A stretch of DNA of 64,000 nt from assembly GCA_008828725.1 (NCBI GenBank), contig MEHQ01001197.1:124001-188000 (forward strand), in the 5' to 3' direction. The position numbers were made by a program, and so were the translations under genes. This stretch comes from Saccharina japonica (taxonomy: Eukaryota > Sar > Phaeophyceae > Laminariales > Laminariaceae). Shown one piece after another: positions 1 through 10,351 of this stretch. Every line of letters starts with the position of its first letter. Position 1 is the first letter of the stretch. The notes beneath the pieces were generated by a model, which saw nothing but the letters and a program-made list of their open reading frames with translations, did no database searches and was not told where the DNA came from.

Positions 1-365
1 TAGGCTGTGCAAAACCAACCGTCCCCACGTTTGCCACCGAATACTACGGGGAGTTCCTGTCGTAGTCCGAGACGCGCGATAAGGTGGTGGTCGTGGTGAG
101 GGCGCGTATGATAGATGCAGTTTATGAGCTCCAAACTCGTTGAGTTGTTGGTGCTTGTTGAGGCACAAACCGCGCGTGTGTGCGGCTCGTTAGACAACCC
201 GATACCCGCTGCAGCTGTGCCGTACTGCTGCTTTGTCGGTGTGTGCCCTTTTGCGAAGGCGGGTTGGGGGGAAATTATTGAGTGGGTGTCGTTGTTTTGT
301 CTGACAGGTGTCAGGTTTATTTTGCTTTTTTGTAACAAGCGTGATGAGGTAAGCGCGGCTATTTT
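1..365 (+). repeat. Tail fragment of a preceding array unit
   Basis: This stretch is almost identical to 24093-24457 in unit B and clearly related to 54780-55138 in unit C. Those places lie about 1.3-2.8 kb downstream of the two-exon gene, so the window opens in the distal part of a previous unit. Homology ends abruptly near 365, after GCGGCTATTTT, where units B and C continue with other sequence. No gene is seen here. Confidence 0.85.
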
Positions 366-512
366 CTTGCCTTCCACCACCGTAACAAACGGTCTTAACT
401 CAAACATCCTTGCCTTCCACCACCGTAACAAACGGTCTTAACTCAAACATCCTTGCCTTCCACCACCGTAACAAACGGTCTTAACTCAAACATCCTTGCC
501 TTCCACCACTCG
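366..512 (+). repeat. 43-bp tandem repeat at a recombination junction
   Basis: The 43-bp unit begins CTTGCCTTCCACCACCGTAA and recurs at 366, 409, 452 and, partially, 495. Unit C has the same sequence once, near 51180-51220, in the intron just before exon 2. The expansion sits exactly where the tail of the preceding unit was joined to this intron, so it probably arose with that rearrangement. Confidence 0.92.
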
Positions 513-541
513 TTCCTTTCCGTTGCTTCTGCCTTGAGCAG

Positions 542-1318
542 GTTCCTCAGGAGCACGGCCCGTCGTCCCTCGAACTAGACGCCCGCCAACAAGCTGCCGC
601 GCTCGTGAAACGTGTCGAGGCCGCAGCCAAGAGAGCGTGTGAGCAGCGCAGCGTCGTCGCGCAGCTCAGGAAACTACTCGGCGACGACAAGGCCGCGCAC
701 ACCCATGCCGTCGATGAAGCCGTCGAGCGCGAGCACGACGCAGCCATCGCCTCTACCAACCTCGAGCTGGCCCTCGCGCAAGAACGCGCCGCCAAGAGAA
801 AGTGCGAAAAATCCACCGGCCCACGCGGGGTACTCCGGTTTCTCCTGGCCGGTAGGGAGGCCGGCCCACGCGCCAACGCGGAGAAGGCAGCGCGGCTCGT
901 CGACCAGGTGGACCGGGCGCACAGCTTGGCAAGGGTCGAGGCCGATACGGCCTGGGAGGTGGTGTACAGGTGCGCACGGGATGAATACGCGACGGAGTTT
1001 TACCTGCGAAAGGCGGAGGCGGATCACGCCAGGGCCGTGCACATATTTCGTGACCTCGAGGCTGCGGCTGCTCGAGCCGAGAAACGGGCGATCTACGCGA
1101 CGAGCGCGGTGGGAGTGGGTCGCTACTGCTGGGCAAAATCTGCTTCCGCGCGCGGGAAGGGGAGGGAGATGGACCCGCTTCTCTTCGCCGCGACATTGGC
1201 GACGAATCTTGAGGAAGGGTTCAACAAGCACCAGGTGTGTGTGTGGGACACCGTCCGTCGTTCGATGTGGCACACACCCTGCAGTAAAACATTGTTTGTG
1301 TATTCATTTTTTTTGTGA
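542..1318 (+). pseudogene. Orphan exon 2 of the Ala-rich coiled-coil gene family (copy A)
   Basis: The reading frame from the acceptor (TTGAGCAG, ending at 541) to the stop at 1318 encodes 258 residues starting VPQEHGPSSLELD. It is nearly identical to exon 2 of the complete copy at 51245-52021; seen differences include Lys/Asn in CEKSTG/CENSTG and Ile/Val in AIYATS/AVYATS. The protein is rich in Ala, Glu, Arg and Lys with heptad-like helical stretches. No exon 1 lies upstream: the sequence before 366 is the tail of another unit, so this copy has lost its promoter and start. The frame itself is open, so it could be transcribed as part of a chimaera, but there is no sign of that. Alternative long frames over the same bases are shadows of this GC-rich exon. 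Confidence 0.8.
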
Positions 1319-1776
1319 TCTAACTGGCTGGTACTCAGATACCAGGTATTCCCTGGTACTTTTGTATACTGCAGCAGCACCAGCCGTATAATTGCACGTA
1401 CGTGCTGTGGGCTGTTAGATCTGCACGTACTTTTGCGCCATCTTTACCCTGCTCCCACCCGGATCTGATCCCATTTGGCACCCTGCTCCCACCCACAAGG
1501 TGCAGAAATATAATCAGCCCTCCGCAGGAGCCGCCGGAGGCCCACCTGGCACCTCGATTCCATTTGGTACCCATGTAGGCCATACATATCTACAACAACT
1601 CCTGCTATACGTAAAACCGTATTGAATGTACGTGCAGATTCGTTAGACTCGCACGTACGTGCAAGTTCTCCGGAGCCGCTGCAGCAGTATCAATGGCAAT
1701 AATTTTGAAAGTTCTAGCCCAGCTTGTGCAGGAAGAGATTGTTGCGCTCGGCGGCACTCCGAACTCTGAACTATCA

Positions 1777-1892
1777 CTACGGGGGATCATAGTAAATAGG
1801 ACCAAATATCGTTAGTAAACATATTGAATATATAGGTTTTTGTGTTTAAGGTAGGTCCTATTTACTATGGCCCTTACCCGTAACAGCAAGCC
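1777..1892. mobile_element. MITE with TTACGGGGGACC-type inverted ends (unit A copy)
   Basis: Imperfect inverted repeat: CTACGGGGGATCATAGTAAA on the left and TTTACTATGGCCCTTACCCG on the right, with an AT-rich centre. The same family is cleaner at 47032-47137 and 16026-16140, where TA duplications flank it. No coding capacity. Tc1/mariner-type mobilisation is inferred from the TA target. Confidence 0.75.
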
Positions 1893-2387
1893 GTTGTCAC
1901 AGGTGCCTTCGTATCCTTCTCCCTCTCGGTGTAATGCTTGTCTTGGCTTGCATCGCACACAGGATTCGGTGCTCCCTTAGCTCGCTGCCTTCAGCCGATG
2001 TTTCGTGTTGAGGCTGAGAGTGTTTTGACTGAAGAACGCTGAGAGTGTTTTAGTTTTCACCAGGATCCAGACCCCTAATCCTCACTGATACCATAGGGAC
2101 GATAAGTCGTTTTTTTTCCAAGGTAGCTTCCTTCCTCCTTGCGCAATCCTTTTTTGCCTCATGCTTGCACTATGTTTCCTGTTCCTTTCTTTCGTTCGTT
2201 ACCCCTTTCCGTTTTTTTTTTCTCTTAATTTCCTGATAGTTTCCTGGTCTGCTAGCTTGTGTGTGATCTACCTTTCATTGTCCTTCCCCTTTTGCTAAAT
2301 TAATGAATCCACACTAGCTCAAGTAGTTAATTATTTCGTTTCGTCAACCCCCATCCACACTATATCCTTATATACTTCATACTAATT

Positions 2388-2731
2388 GGTCCCCCCGATG
2401 GTCTAGTGGTAACCTCGAACGCTTCTATGAGTTGATGTCCGGAGTTCGAATCTCACGTGGGTCGGACTTTTGAGTTTATTCGCAAAAATAAATAAAAAGC
2501 GGAATCAACTGCTGAGAGCGCCTACTGCAGTAGCGTGGGTAGGCACTACAACTCGATGCGAGTCGACGAGGGAAGAAAAAAGCTGAAGTCTTCTCGCGAT
2601 AAAAATGCAAGGCACGAACCGTAGTGGGGGAGAACGGAGAGGGGCCTACTTTGTGGCCCCGGATCTGAGTTATGGCTAGGAAGGAGAGAGAAAGGAAGGG
2701 CGAAGATAAAAAATGGGATGAAAAAACAAAC
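2388..2731 (+). mobile_element. tRNA-derived SINE, plus orientation (unit A)
   Basis: The head carries a pol III A-box-like TGGTCTAGTGGTAA and, about 45 bp on, a B-box-like GAGTTCGAATCTC. It is followed by a ~250-bp body and a tail ending ATGGGATGAAAAAA. The body aligns in reverse complement with 3102-3440, so two members of one family lie face to face. As a tRNA gene it fails: the acceptor and T stems do not pair properly. Unit B has neither copy, so both inserted after the unit split or were lost there. Confidence 0.72.
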
Positions 2732-3101
2732 TCCCTGTAAATTACCAGGTATAATACAGTACTATGATTTTCGTTGCACTGCTGCTGTACCACAGGTACA
2801 CCTTGTACTCAAAGTGTATGGGTACATATATATATGCACCACGTTGCTGTTGCATTGTCTAATCTCTCTATTTTTCGCGATGTATTATCTCTGTCTCGTA
2901 TATAGTTTTTGGCACCACAGAGCTTGTATCTGACAATTATTAGGATAAGAAATATGCATGGGCACTGGGTTTGCTGGATGTCAATGGATGGAAAGAACGG
3001 TTTTGTGCGAAGAACTCACACAGAGATGGCAGTCTATAAATGCCATTCTATCAATACCACTCAACCTCCGTTAGTGAAATATAATGTTTTTCTATAGGGC
3101 T
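2732..3101. other. Non-coding spacer between the two SINEs
   Basis: Homologous to about 23190-23410 in unit B, where it is not flanked by SINEs. Short frames here differ among units by frame-changing indels, so I see no gene. One TACCAGGTA lies at 2743-2751. Confidence 0.6.
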
Positions 3102-3440
3102 GTTTTTTTTTCATCCCATTTATAATCTTCGCACTTCTGTCTCTCTCCCTCGCTAGTCGTAACTCAGATCAGGGGTCACAAAGTAGGTTCTTCTCCCTCC
3201 TTCCTCACTACGGTCCTTGCCTTGATTTTTATCGCGCAGAGGGTTCAGCCTTCCCAACGCTCGTCGATTTTTCATCGAACTTTGCTAACTCACGCTCTCG
3301 CGCTTTCCGCTAGTCAAGATATTGTTTGCGAGAAAGAAGTCCCTACGAGCATGCACTCGGGGGGGCTCGAACCCACGATCTTGACTCTAACATGGACGAT
3401 ATTCACCTGTCATTCCACTGCTGTAGGGAAGTACCTGGTA
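3102..3440 (-). mobile_element. tRNA-derived SINE, minus orientation (unit A)
   Basis: Read on the minus strand it shows an A-box-like CTACAGCAGTGG, a B-box GGGTTCGAGCCC (plus strand near 3365-3380), a body related to 2490-2731 and an A-rich tail (T run at 3102-3110). Unit B around 23400-23440 continues directly from the left flank into other sequence, giving a near-empty site. The family is inferred to need a LINE partner, which is not in this window. Confidence 0.72.
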
Positions 3441-4829
3441 GATGTATTAATATTAAGCATAGTACCAGGTATCATGTACTGAAGTTTATGGGTGCTCTGG
3501 GTGATGGGTTTTTTAGTATACGAGGTACTGTGGACATGCGTGTGACTCTCACGCCACACGTGCATCACAATGTATATCGCGTCTGACACACGCCCTTTGC
3601 CTCCCACTCCCGAACCGCTCTGTCCGTGTCTACTGCTTCCTTTCCACCCTTGCCTGTATGCACGTGCTGCACGTATAATATGGATTTGCAACAGGTGCCG
3701 CCCGAGGCGAAGAGGCCCAGGCATTAAAGCGAGTTGTCATCCTAATCCTTGCCTACAGCAACAGGACGCCGCGTACAACATCAGCAGCACGTCTTCGCTG
3801 GCAAGTGTCGCCCGCCCAGGGTGCATACACATACATGTGCTGAGCGGGATTCTGTAGCCGGTGTGATGTGTGATGAGTTAACCTGCCCTGCTTGCGAGGA
3901 TGGGTGGAGCGATAACTATTACTATCGTACTTATTAATAGTATAAAGGTCATGCCTTGACGCGTTTCGGGCAGGTGGAGCAATATCAACCCCTGATAGTG
4001 TGACATGGTAGAGAAAGCGATGTGGAGAGGTGATTGGTGATGCGGATTGGTGGTGCTGCGGGTGTGTTTGCGTATGTGTAATCCGTGCAAAATCAATCGT
4101 TCCCACGTTTGCCTCCGAATACTACCGGGAGTTCCTTCGTAGGTCCGAGACGCCACGATATGGTGGTGGTGTAGTGGTGAGTGGTGCGTATGGAGCTAGA
4201 TGCGGTTTATGAGATCTCAAACTCGTTAAGTTGTTGGGCTTGTTGAGGCACAAACCGCGCGTTGTGTGCAGGCGCGTAGACAGTCCGATACCCGCTGCGC
4301 CGTGCCGCAATGCTGCTGTGTCGGTGTGTGTCTGGTGCAGGTGGGTTGGTGGAAAAGTTGCTGAGTGGTGTCGTTGTTTTGTCTGACAGGTGTCACGCTT
4401 ATTTTGCTTTTTTGTAACAAGCGTTAATGAGGTAGGCTGCGGCTACTTTTACAGTGTTTTGTAAGAGACCGGTTGAGGCTTGCCGAGGGGGCTCGTGGTG
4501 AAGGCGTCGCTCGCCCCCGGTGCTGCAATGACTGACGAGCAGAAAAGTACGTTGCAGTCAAGCCACTAAAAAAATGCCGAGAAAAACTTGATTGCTGTAC
4601 GCCTACGCAACGACCCCCCTCGCGGCCACGTTTGTTCGGTATTTTTGTATATGCCGACTTGTGACGTATGCTGCATACATTGCCCCCTCAAGATGCAGCA
4701 CCGCGCAATACGAACCGTAGTCTGTGTAGTCTGTAGTAGTACTGTAGTAGNCTGTAGTAGTAGTTAAGGCCCCGAAGGACTACTGTAGAACGTACTTCCT
4801 ATTAAGTACTGCCGTCACGAGTGTGTAGC
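3441..4829. other. Unit spacer without recognisable genes (unit A)
   Basis: Present in all three units (23490-24830; 54144-55550). Frames are short and not conserved. The start is nearly identical to C; from about 4080 on it departs from both other copies by many small indels. The single N at 4751 sits in a CTGTAGTAG repeat. Confidence 0.6.
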
Positions 4830-5690
4830 AGCAGTATTTGTTACCGTTGTTTTTCTCGACAGATCGCCTTTTATAAGCCGTCGAACCGCAGCCAGGGTAG
4901 CATATATGTGATGCCGCTTTGCGCTTGCGAGTGATGCACCACAACACTATTTACTTGGGCGTGAGGCGTGTTTTCGTAAGCGGGAGGGGGGGAGACGCGC
5001 GACGGAAGCGGGGGGGGGGGGTCTGTGTGGAAGCTATTGACTAAAACAGACAGGACAAATTATAATTTACCAGTCGGAAAAAAGTGTGTCTTTTGTGCTA
5101 GTGAAGGTGTGTGGTATAGTATAGTGCAGTCAGTTCGGATTGGTAATTTTAGTTCTCCAAAGAGGTTACTTTAATAGGACCAGTCGTCTTGCTGCAGCCA
5201 GGGTATAACTAGTTAGTAGTGTGTGATGCCGCCCTTTGATTTCGGGGTTCCACTGCAGTTTCTTACACGTTCACCAAGCGTGCTTTTCGGAGGGGACCGG
5301 CTGGCGGGGGGGCGGGGGGCGGTTGGGAAGTTGGATGTATGGAAGCCAAATGTTTACGAAAAAATATACTCTAAACATTGTTTACCAAGAACAAAAACTG
5401 CTGTGTCGTGTTTGGCTAGTGACGTGTGGTAGGTACGGTGATGGAAAGTGTTTGTCCGACGAGAGTTACCTCTCGGGGGCCAGTCGCTACCGCAGCCAAG
5501 GGAGTTCCGCCGTGCAATACCGCCGTAGTTTTGGGGATCGGTACTGCAGTATTTGTGCATCGGCAGGAAGCGTGTTTTTTGGGGAGGGGGGGTTGTATGT
5601 GTGGATGAGAATCGCTTTGAATAACAGAGCTATACAAAAACAAAAAAAAACGTGTGTGTCGAGTTTTATGTACGTAGTGATGATGAATAT
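4830..5690. repeat. ~300-bp tandem repeat, three diverged copies (unit A)
   Basis: Three consecutive copies share the anchor GCAGCCAGGGTA (4890 and 5195; GCAGCCAAGGGA at 5493), then a conserved GTGATGCCGC/GCGTGTTTT block, then a poly-G run, then a TGTGTGGAAG-like block. Spacing is about 300 bp. Units B and C hold the same three-copy arrangement. Frames crossing it (for example 5236-5973) are not conserved and look like chance. Confidence 0.75.
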
Positions 5691-6369
5691 ACCCACTCAC
5701 CAGTGCAGTGTGCCCCAATACACTTCGACTTATCAATACGCTGGGAATAGGTATGCACACTCACCTCGTAGATTGGGGACAAGGTGTGCATATGACAGCC
5801 CTGGACGATCATCGATCGGTTTGGAATTGGATCGGTTCAGTTCGGCGTTAGAGCACCAGTCGGTGAGCCGTGGTCAGCACTGGCTGGCAAGTCGAGCCCT
5901 CACTTTAGGTTTTACTCTTCCTCGAAGTCTGTTGTTGATTGTACCAGGCATTGCCCCACCGTTAAGTCTGTAGTTCAGCCTTGGGGAACTTTGTTTTTTG
6001 GCAATCTCTCTGTGCGAGGTTAGGCGTGGAGTGGCGGGAAGCAAGGCGTAGAATTTGGTGTACAGCACGTTTCCCTTGCACGTCGCCGTGTTGCGAAGCT
6101 TCTTTTTGGCGTGTAGGGTTAACCTCGCGCGTTAACTTTGCGGGGCATTGTCCGACACAGAGATGAAATAGCTTTTCGTCGGTGTGTCCAGTTGCACCTG
6201 GTGGCGCCAGGCAAGGTGTCGTTGATGTTGGTGTGATGCTATTGTCAGGTCCTTATTGTCGAATATGGCGATAGCCAGCCCCGTGGTGGTTTTGGTATGA
6301 GGTCAGAAAAGAATAATGAAAACTTTTCAGTTCAACCTTCCTGACTTCGTATATATATCGAAATGCCAC
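5691..6369. other. Unit spacer, no gene seen (unit A)
   Basis: Conserved in units B (25681-26360) and C (56401-57070) at the nucleotide level, with frame-changing indels throughout, so not protein-coding as far as I can judge. Confidence 0.55.
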
Positions 6370-7720
6370 GGTCGCGCAACATAGACTACAAATTATGATG
6401 ACCGTTTTGCCTATGGGCAAAAAGCAAAAACAAAGTCTTCGATGCGACGTGCGTTATACAGGCTTCCATTCCGATTATTCTAATTTGACCAGGTATGTAC
6501 TGATATGTGCTTTTCTGTCATCGCTTCCAACATCAAACTACAAAGTGTGATGAGCTGGCGTTGTTGGCAAAAACTTACAATAAGAATCTTCAATGCGGGG
6601 TGTGTATATACAGGCTCTCACTTCATTGTCTAACTTGTACCAGGTACAGGCTGGTTCAATCTTATCACCCCAAATATATAAGATCCAATGTAACGCGTTG
6701 AGTTCTTTGGAGATATGAACCTGAAATTTGGCAGCACATGTTCTATGAACCTCTGCCAGCCCGTTACCGGACTGTTACTTTTTGCTTGTTTTTTCGCCAT
6801 GATGATTTCTTGCTTCCTGTATTTTTTGGGAATATTTGGGTCTTTAAGAGACGCAAATAATTTTCCGTCGAAAAAAAATACAAAAACATCCATCAACGGC
6901 TTGACAAGGGCTCATATAAAATGTGTGTCAAATTTCAGGGTCAATATCCCATAAACGGCGTGGAACATTGGACTTTTGTGCGGTTAAAGTTGAAAAAATA
7001 GACGCTGCCTCGTGTTCACTTAGCTGCAGTATAGGATCAACTTTTAAAAGTTGAAAAAAATAGACGCTGTCTCGTGTTTACTTAGCTGCAGTATAGGATC
7101 AACTTTTACCGTTAAAAATGACTTGATATTGAGGTCCCCTACAGAATCAGTTATTCGACTTTTTGCCCGAAACTTTTTACAGGCATGCCTGGTAGTGCAC
7201 CTCGAATCGGTTCGTTCGGAAAAACAAAATGGGGAAAAAAAACGATTTCTTCGTACGGAGACAGACGCCTGACTATTATTGTATTGACCTTTGTGAAGGG
7301 CTCTGGTTGGTCGGGGCACAATTTCGCCTCTAGCACCAGCCCTAGAGCCTTAGAAAATAAACGGCCCCTGTAACCCTCTTCCGCCGTTCTTTACGGTCAG
7401 TATGATACCAAATGTTGTGACGCTCAAGTGGGTATTGCGATCGGATTTCATTCGTGGCTGACAACTTTTGGCGTGATAAGCTTGATTTGAACCAGCTCGT
7501 ATTCTACGTACACTTTTTGTCGTCGCTTGCAACGTCAGACTACAAATTATGATGAGCCGTTTTTTTCTTCTACCAAAAAGTTATAACAAAAAAACAAAAA
7601 ACTTTTCAATGCGGGGTGCGTACTGGTTTCCATTCCACTATATAATATCGGTACCTGGTAATTTGTATGTATACCTGTGCTGTCTGCATTTTTTTGTCGT
7701 CGCTTGCATAATTGATAACG
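6370..7720. repeat. ~135-bp tandem repeat array split by a TIR element (unit A)
   Basis: Repeats share CTACAAATTATGATGAGCCG, then a GGCAAAAAG block, then CTTCAATGCGGGGTG, then a TACCAGGTA-type motif. Copies start near 6380 and 6515, and again near 7530 with a partial one near 7690. The element at 6647-7505 separates the two groups. Units B and C have the same layout. Confidence 0.72.
6647..7505. mobile_element. Non-autonomous TIR element, AGCTGGTTCAA ends (unit A)
   Basis: Left end CAGGCTGGTTCAATCTTATC and right end GATTTGAACCAGCTCG are inverted repeats, and inner parts (CCTGAAATTTGG and its complement) are also inverted, giving a foldback-like body of about 860 bp. A reverse-oriented relative lies at 47225-47990. 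It holds an internal ~60-bp tandem duplication near 6985-7110, shared with unit B but single in C. It begins directly after a TACCAGGTA (6638-6646). No transposase is encoded. Confidence 0.7.
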
Positions 7721-8299
7721 GGACCTGTAAATGTCTGATTTCCACAAACCCAACCCGGCGCCGAAAGAAGCGGACAGGCTTGCGCTTGCTTGCGCGTGGG
7801 ACCCGCTTAGTCGAAACCCGTCTCGACTTGGCCCTGATAACCGTGCTGCAGTCTTTATGGTGCCTTTTTTGCTGCTGTGTGTTTTGGATGCGAGCGGAAC
7901 CGGTTTTTCAATTACTTTATTTCAATTCGAACACACACGGCTCACGGCAAGTATGAGGCAGGCAACCTTGCCTCGTCACCACTCTATGATACTACAGCAG
8001 TAGACTACACCAACTCATCGCCCCAAAGGTTGGGGATATCGTGCTCTTCTGCGAAAATGCAAAGGCTGCTTGCTCGCCCAATCAACGGAAGCACAGCATC
8101 TCCTATGCCGATCGAGTCTTCAAACAAAATATTCCGCACCCAGCACACAAAAATCAAGATAAAAAGCTACAATCCACATATTGCACACCTCTCAACGGCC
8201 AAGCGAGAATTTTATCAGCACATGCACACGCAAATAGAGCTGGCATGGACCCGCCACCGCGGTCCGACACGCTTCCGTTCACCACTATCAATCAATCAA
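7721..8299. other. Unit spacer with a weak, frame-shifting open region
   Basis: A frame beginning near 8041 (residues LFCENAKAACSPNQRKH) is readable in all three units but enters different frames because of a G-run length difference near 8033 (4 G in A and C, 5 G in B). I do not call a gene; it may be an old exon fragment. Confidence 0.4.
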
Positions 8300-8580
8300 C
8301 CGGTTTTCCGTGGAACCGTAGGCATGGAAATCACGCCAATACATACTACCGACGGCATGGAAATAACGCCAGAAGCATACTACCGACGGCATGAAAATCA
8401 CGCCAAAACATCATAACGACGGCGTGAAAACCACACCAAGAACATACTACCGACGGCATGAAAAAATACCACCGAGAACACACTACCGACGGCGTGAAAA
8501 CCACGCCAAGAACATAATACCGACGGCATGAAAACCTCACCGGGGACACCAAACCGACAGCATGAAAACCAAGGCCGGGA
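8300..8580. repeat. ~34-bp minisatellite (unit A, about 8 copies)
   Basis: Unit of the type CATACTACCGACGGCATGAA followed by AATCACGCCAAGAA. About eight copies here, about five in unit B and five in unit C. There is no unique spacer sequence between repeats, so this is a minisatellite and not a CRISPR-like array. Confidence 0.85.
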
Positions 8581-9116
8581 GAATACAAGATGGTTGCGCT
8601 CATTATCCGGCGCCCCAGTCCCCCTTTATTTGGCTACCTATACGACCTATATCCCACCAACTACTCCAAGCCCACCCCACCGAGTCCGCACACCGGTACA
8701 CTTTCCGATACATTCGGCAGGCAGACAGGCAGCAAGCAGACGAGCAAGGAATCAGACAGACCCCCACCCGCACGCACGCACGCGCCCGCTGTTCGAAAAC
8801 CAGCAGAGGAGGAACCGACGGCGCATCTAAAACAACTATACATACAACCTAGAGACAAGAGACAAGAGAAGATGATACTGGTGTCGGGACTTGGGGGAAG
8901 AAAACGTGCTTTCACGCGAAGCTGAATCTCGACCAAGCCAAACCCAAACCCACCCACCCACCCACCCGACCCAACCCGCGCCCTTTGGTTCTGACCTATG
9001 ATATAAGGCGCCCCCCAGCCCCCCCTCCCCCCCGTCCACCCCCTCCCCTCTCGCCCAAAGAGCGAAACTCAAACCAACAACAAAAGGACACGCTGCTGTA
9101 TACCAGAAATACCACC

Positions 9117-9440
9117 CTACGAGACAGCGTAGCTCTGAGCCCCGTGCCTCGCAGGCGGGTGGCTCGACTGAGCCTGGATGTTGGTGCCGTGTCGGTCCAC
9201 CCAGCTCTTGAGGTCGTTCTCGGCGAACTGTTGGGACGGCGGGAACAGCTCCTCGTCCACCACGAAGCACTGCAGGATGGTGGTGATGGCCATCCCGTAC
9301 ACCGAGGTGATCATCTTGCCCGTGTAGTACGCCAGCACCGCCGTCATTATCGCGGGCCCCACGATGGAGTTCAGCTTCGACCGGATGTTGGATTCCATCG
9401 CGAAGTACGCGCAGACGGTGGTCACGGCGGTCACGAAAAG
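9117..9440 (-). pseudogene. Choline-transporter-like (CTL/SLC44) C-terminal exon, unit A
   Basis: The minus-strand exon begins after the acceptor GGTTCAG (CAG complement at 9441-9443) and encodes 107 residues to a stop. It starts LFVTAVTTV, then has a hydrophobic stretch with GPAIMTAVLAYYTGKMITSV followed by YGMAITTILQCFVVDEELF. That block matches the last membrane segments of the CTL family (the usual pattern is AY..S.F..V..M...TI.LCF..D.E). CTL proteins are multi-pass membrane proteins linked to choline uptake and membrane lipid synthesis. The window holds only this exon and one upstream exon (11314-11459), and I could not find the exon expected between them; the two are separated by a TIR element. 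I therefore treat it as a gene fragment. The exon itself is intact in all three units. Confidence 0.7.
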
Positions 9441-9610
9441 CTGAACCAACACAAGCGGCAAGATACGGACAGACGGACAGGAAAAAACGGACGGAGCGCG
9501 TTTCGATCGAGGGAGCGAGGGGGGGGGACAGCGACGAACTTTAGTGTTTTTTTTTTTCAGTTTTAGCCACAGTAGTTCAAGTGTGTTACACGTACGAGTA
9601 CAAATACGTA

Positions 9611-10351
9611 CGAGCTGGGCCAGCCTTAAAACGGATTTTTCTTGGTGATGCTCTAGCACCGCCACTTTCGCGAGTTAGGATTCCAAAATTGGAAGCATTG
9701 ATTATGACCTGTTATTGAAGATGCAAAAAAAAACGTATACGCAAGTTTCTGACCTGGTATAAAAACCGACTTGATGTCGCCGAGATATCCGCGAAGACTC
9801 AAAAGTACCAACATTTAGGATTTCTTACCAGATTATTGATACTAAATTCATGTGACAGCCAAAAAAAGAACACCGTTCCCGATCAACGTGAAGTTCAGTG
9901 TACACCATGCTTGAGGCACAAGGAGACGATCGATGTAAGTTGCATTGCCCAATTTATCATCCATCAAGATATACTTCGTATATCAAGAAAGCGATTCCAT
10001 ACAAAAAACATACAATGCCGAAAACGGCAGTATTACTGCGATGCCCCGCTCAATTTTGCAAATTTCGGACTCGTATTTCAACCTCGTATTTTACTCATGC
10101 GTGTTAATGGATTCCGAACCATCCCTTTTTATCTTCCGTCTTTTCACACTAGTTCAAAACCATTTTTATTTTCACGGGTTTTTGGATCGGCCATATCTCC
10201 TGGCGGGAAAAAAAAAACAAAAACGGGATGGCACCTCAAAGGTCGGTTAGGACATAAACCACACCGTGTAAAAAACTCACGTTAACTACGTATTATTTAG
10301 CGGGGCATAGCCCATAGACTGCTCTGGCAGAGCCTTGGCTGACCCAGCTCC
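9611..10351. mobile_element. Non-autonomous TIR element, GAGCTGGGCCAGCC ends (unit A)
   Basis: Left end CGAGCTGGGCCAGCC and right end GGCTGACCCAGCTC are inverted repeats, about 740 bp apart. The outer CGAGCTGG is shared with the element family at 47225-47990, so the two families probably use related ends. It lies between two CTL exons. Units A and B are nearly identical across it; C differs at many places. Its short frames change between copies and show no transposase motif. Confidence 0.6.

Noticed and set aside
612-1391. Long alternative frames on both strands over exon 2 of copy A (also at 51315-52094)
   Set aside because: Shadows of the GC-rich coding exon; only the 542-1318 frame joins in phase to an exon 1 and is conserved in copy B.
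2395-2470. A tRNA gene
   Set aside because: A and B boxes are present, but acceptor and T stems do not pair, and the sequence continues into a SINE body with an A-rich tail.
5236-5973. A 245-codon open frame on the plus strand
   Set aside because: It runs across tandem repeats and poly-G, and the orthologous places in units B and C do not keep the frame.
8300-8580. CRISPR-like array
   Set aside because: The repeats are contiguous without unique spacers, and the genome is eukaryotic.
9836-10285. Overlapping plus-strand frames inside the TIR element
   Set aside because: AT-rich; frames change between unit C and units A/B, and no transposase motif is visible.
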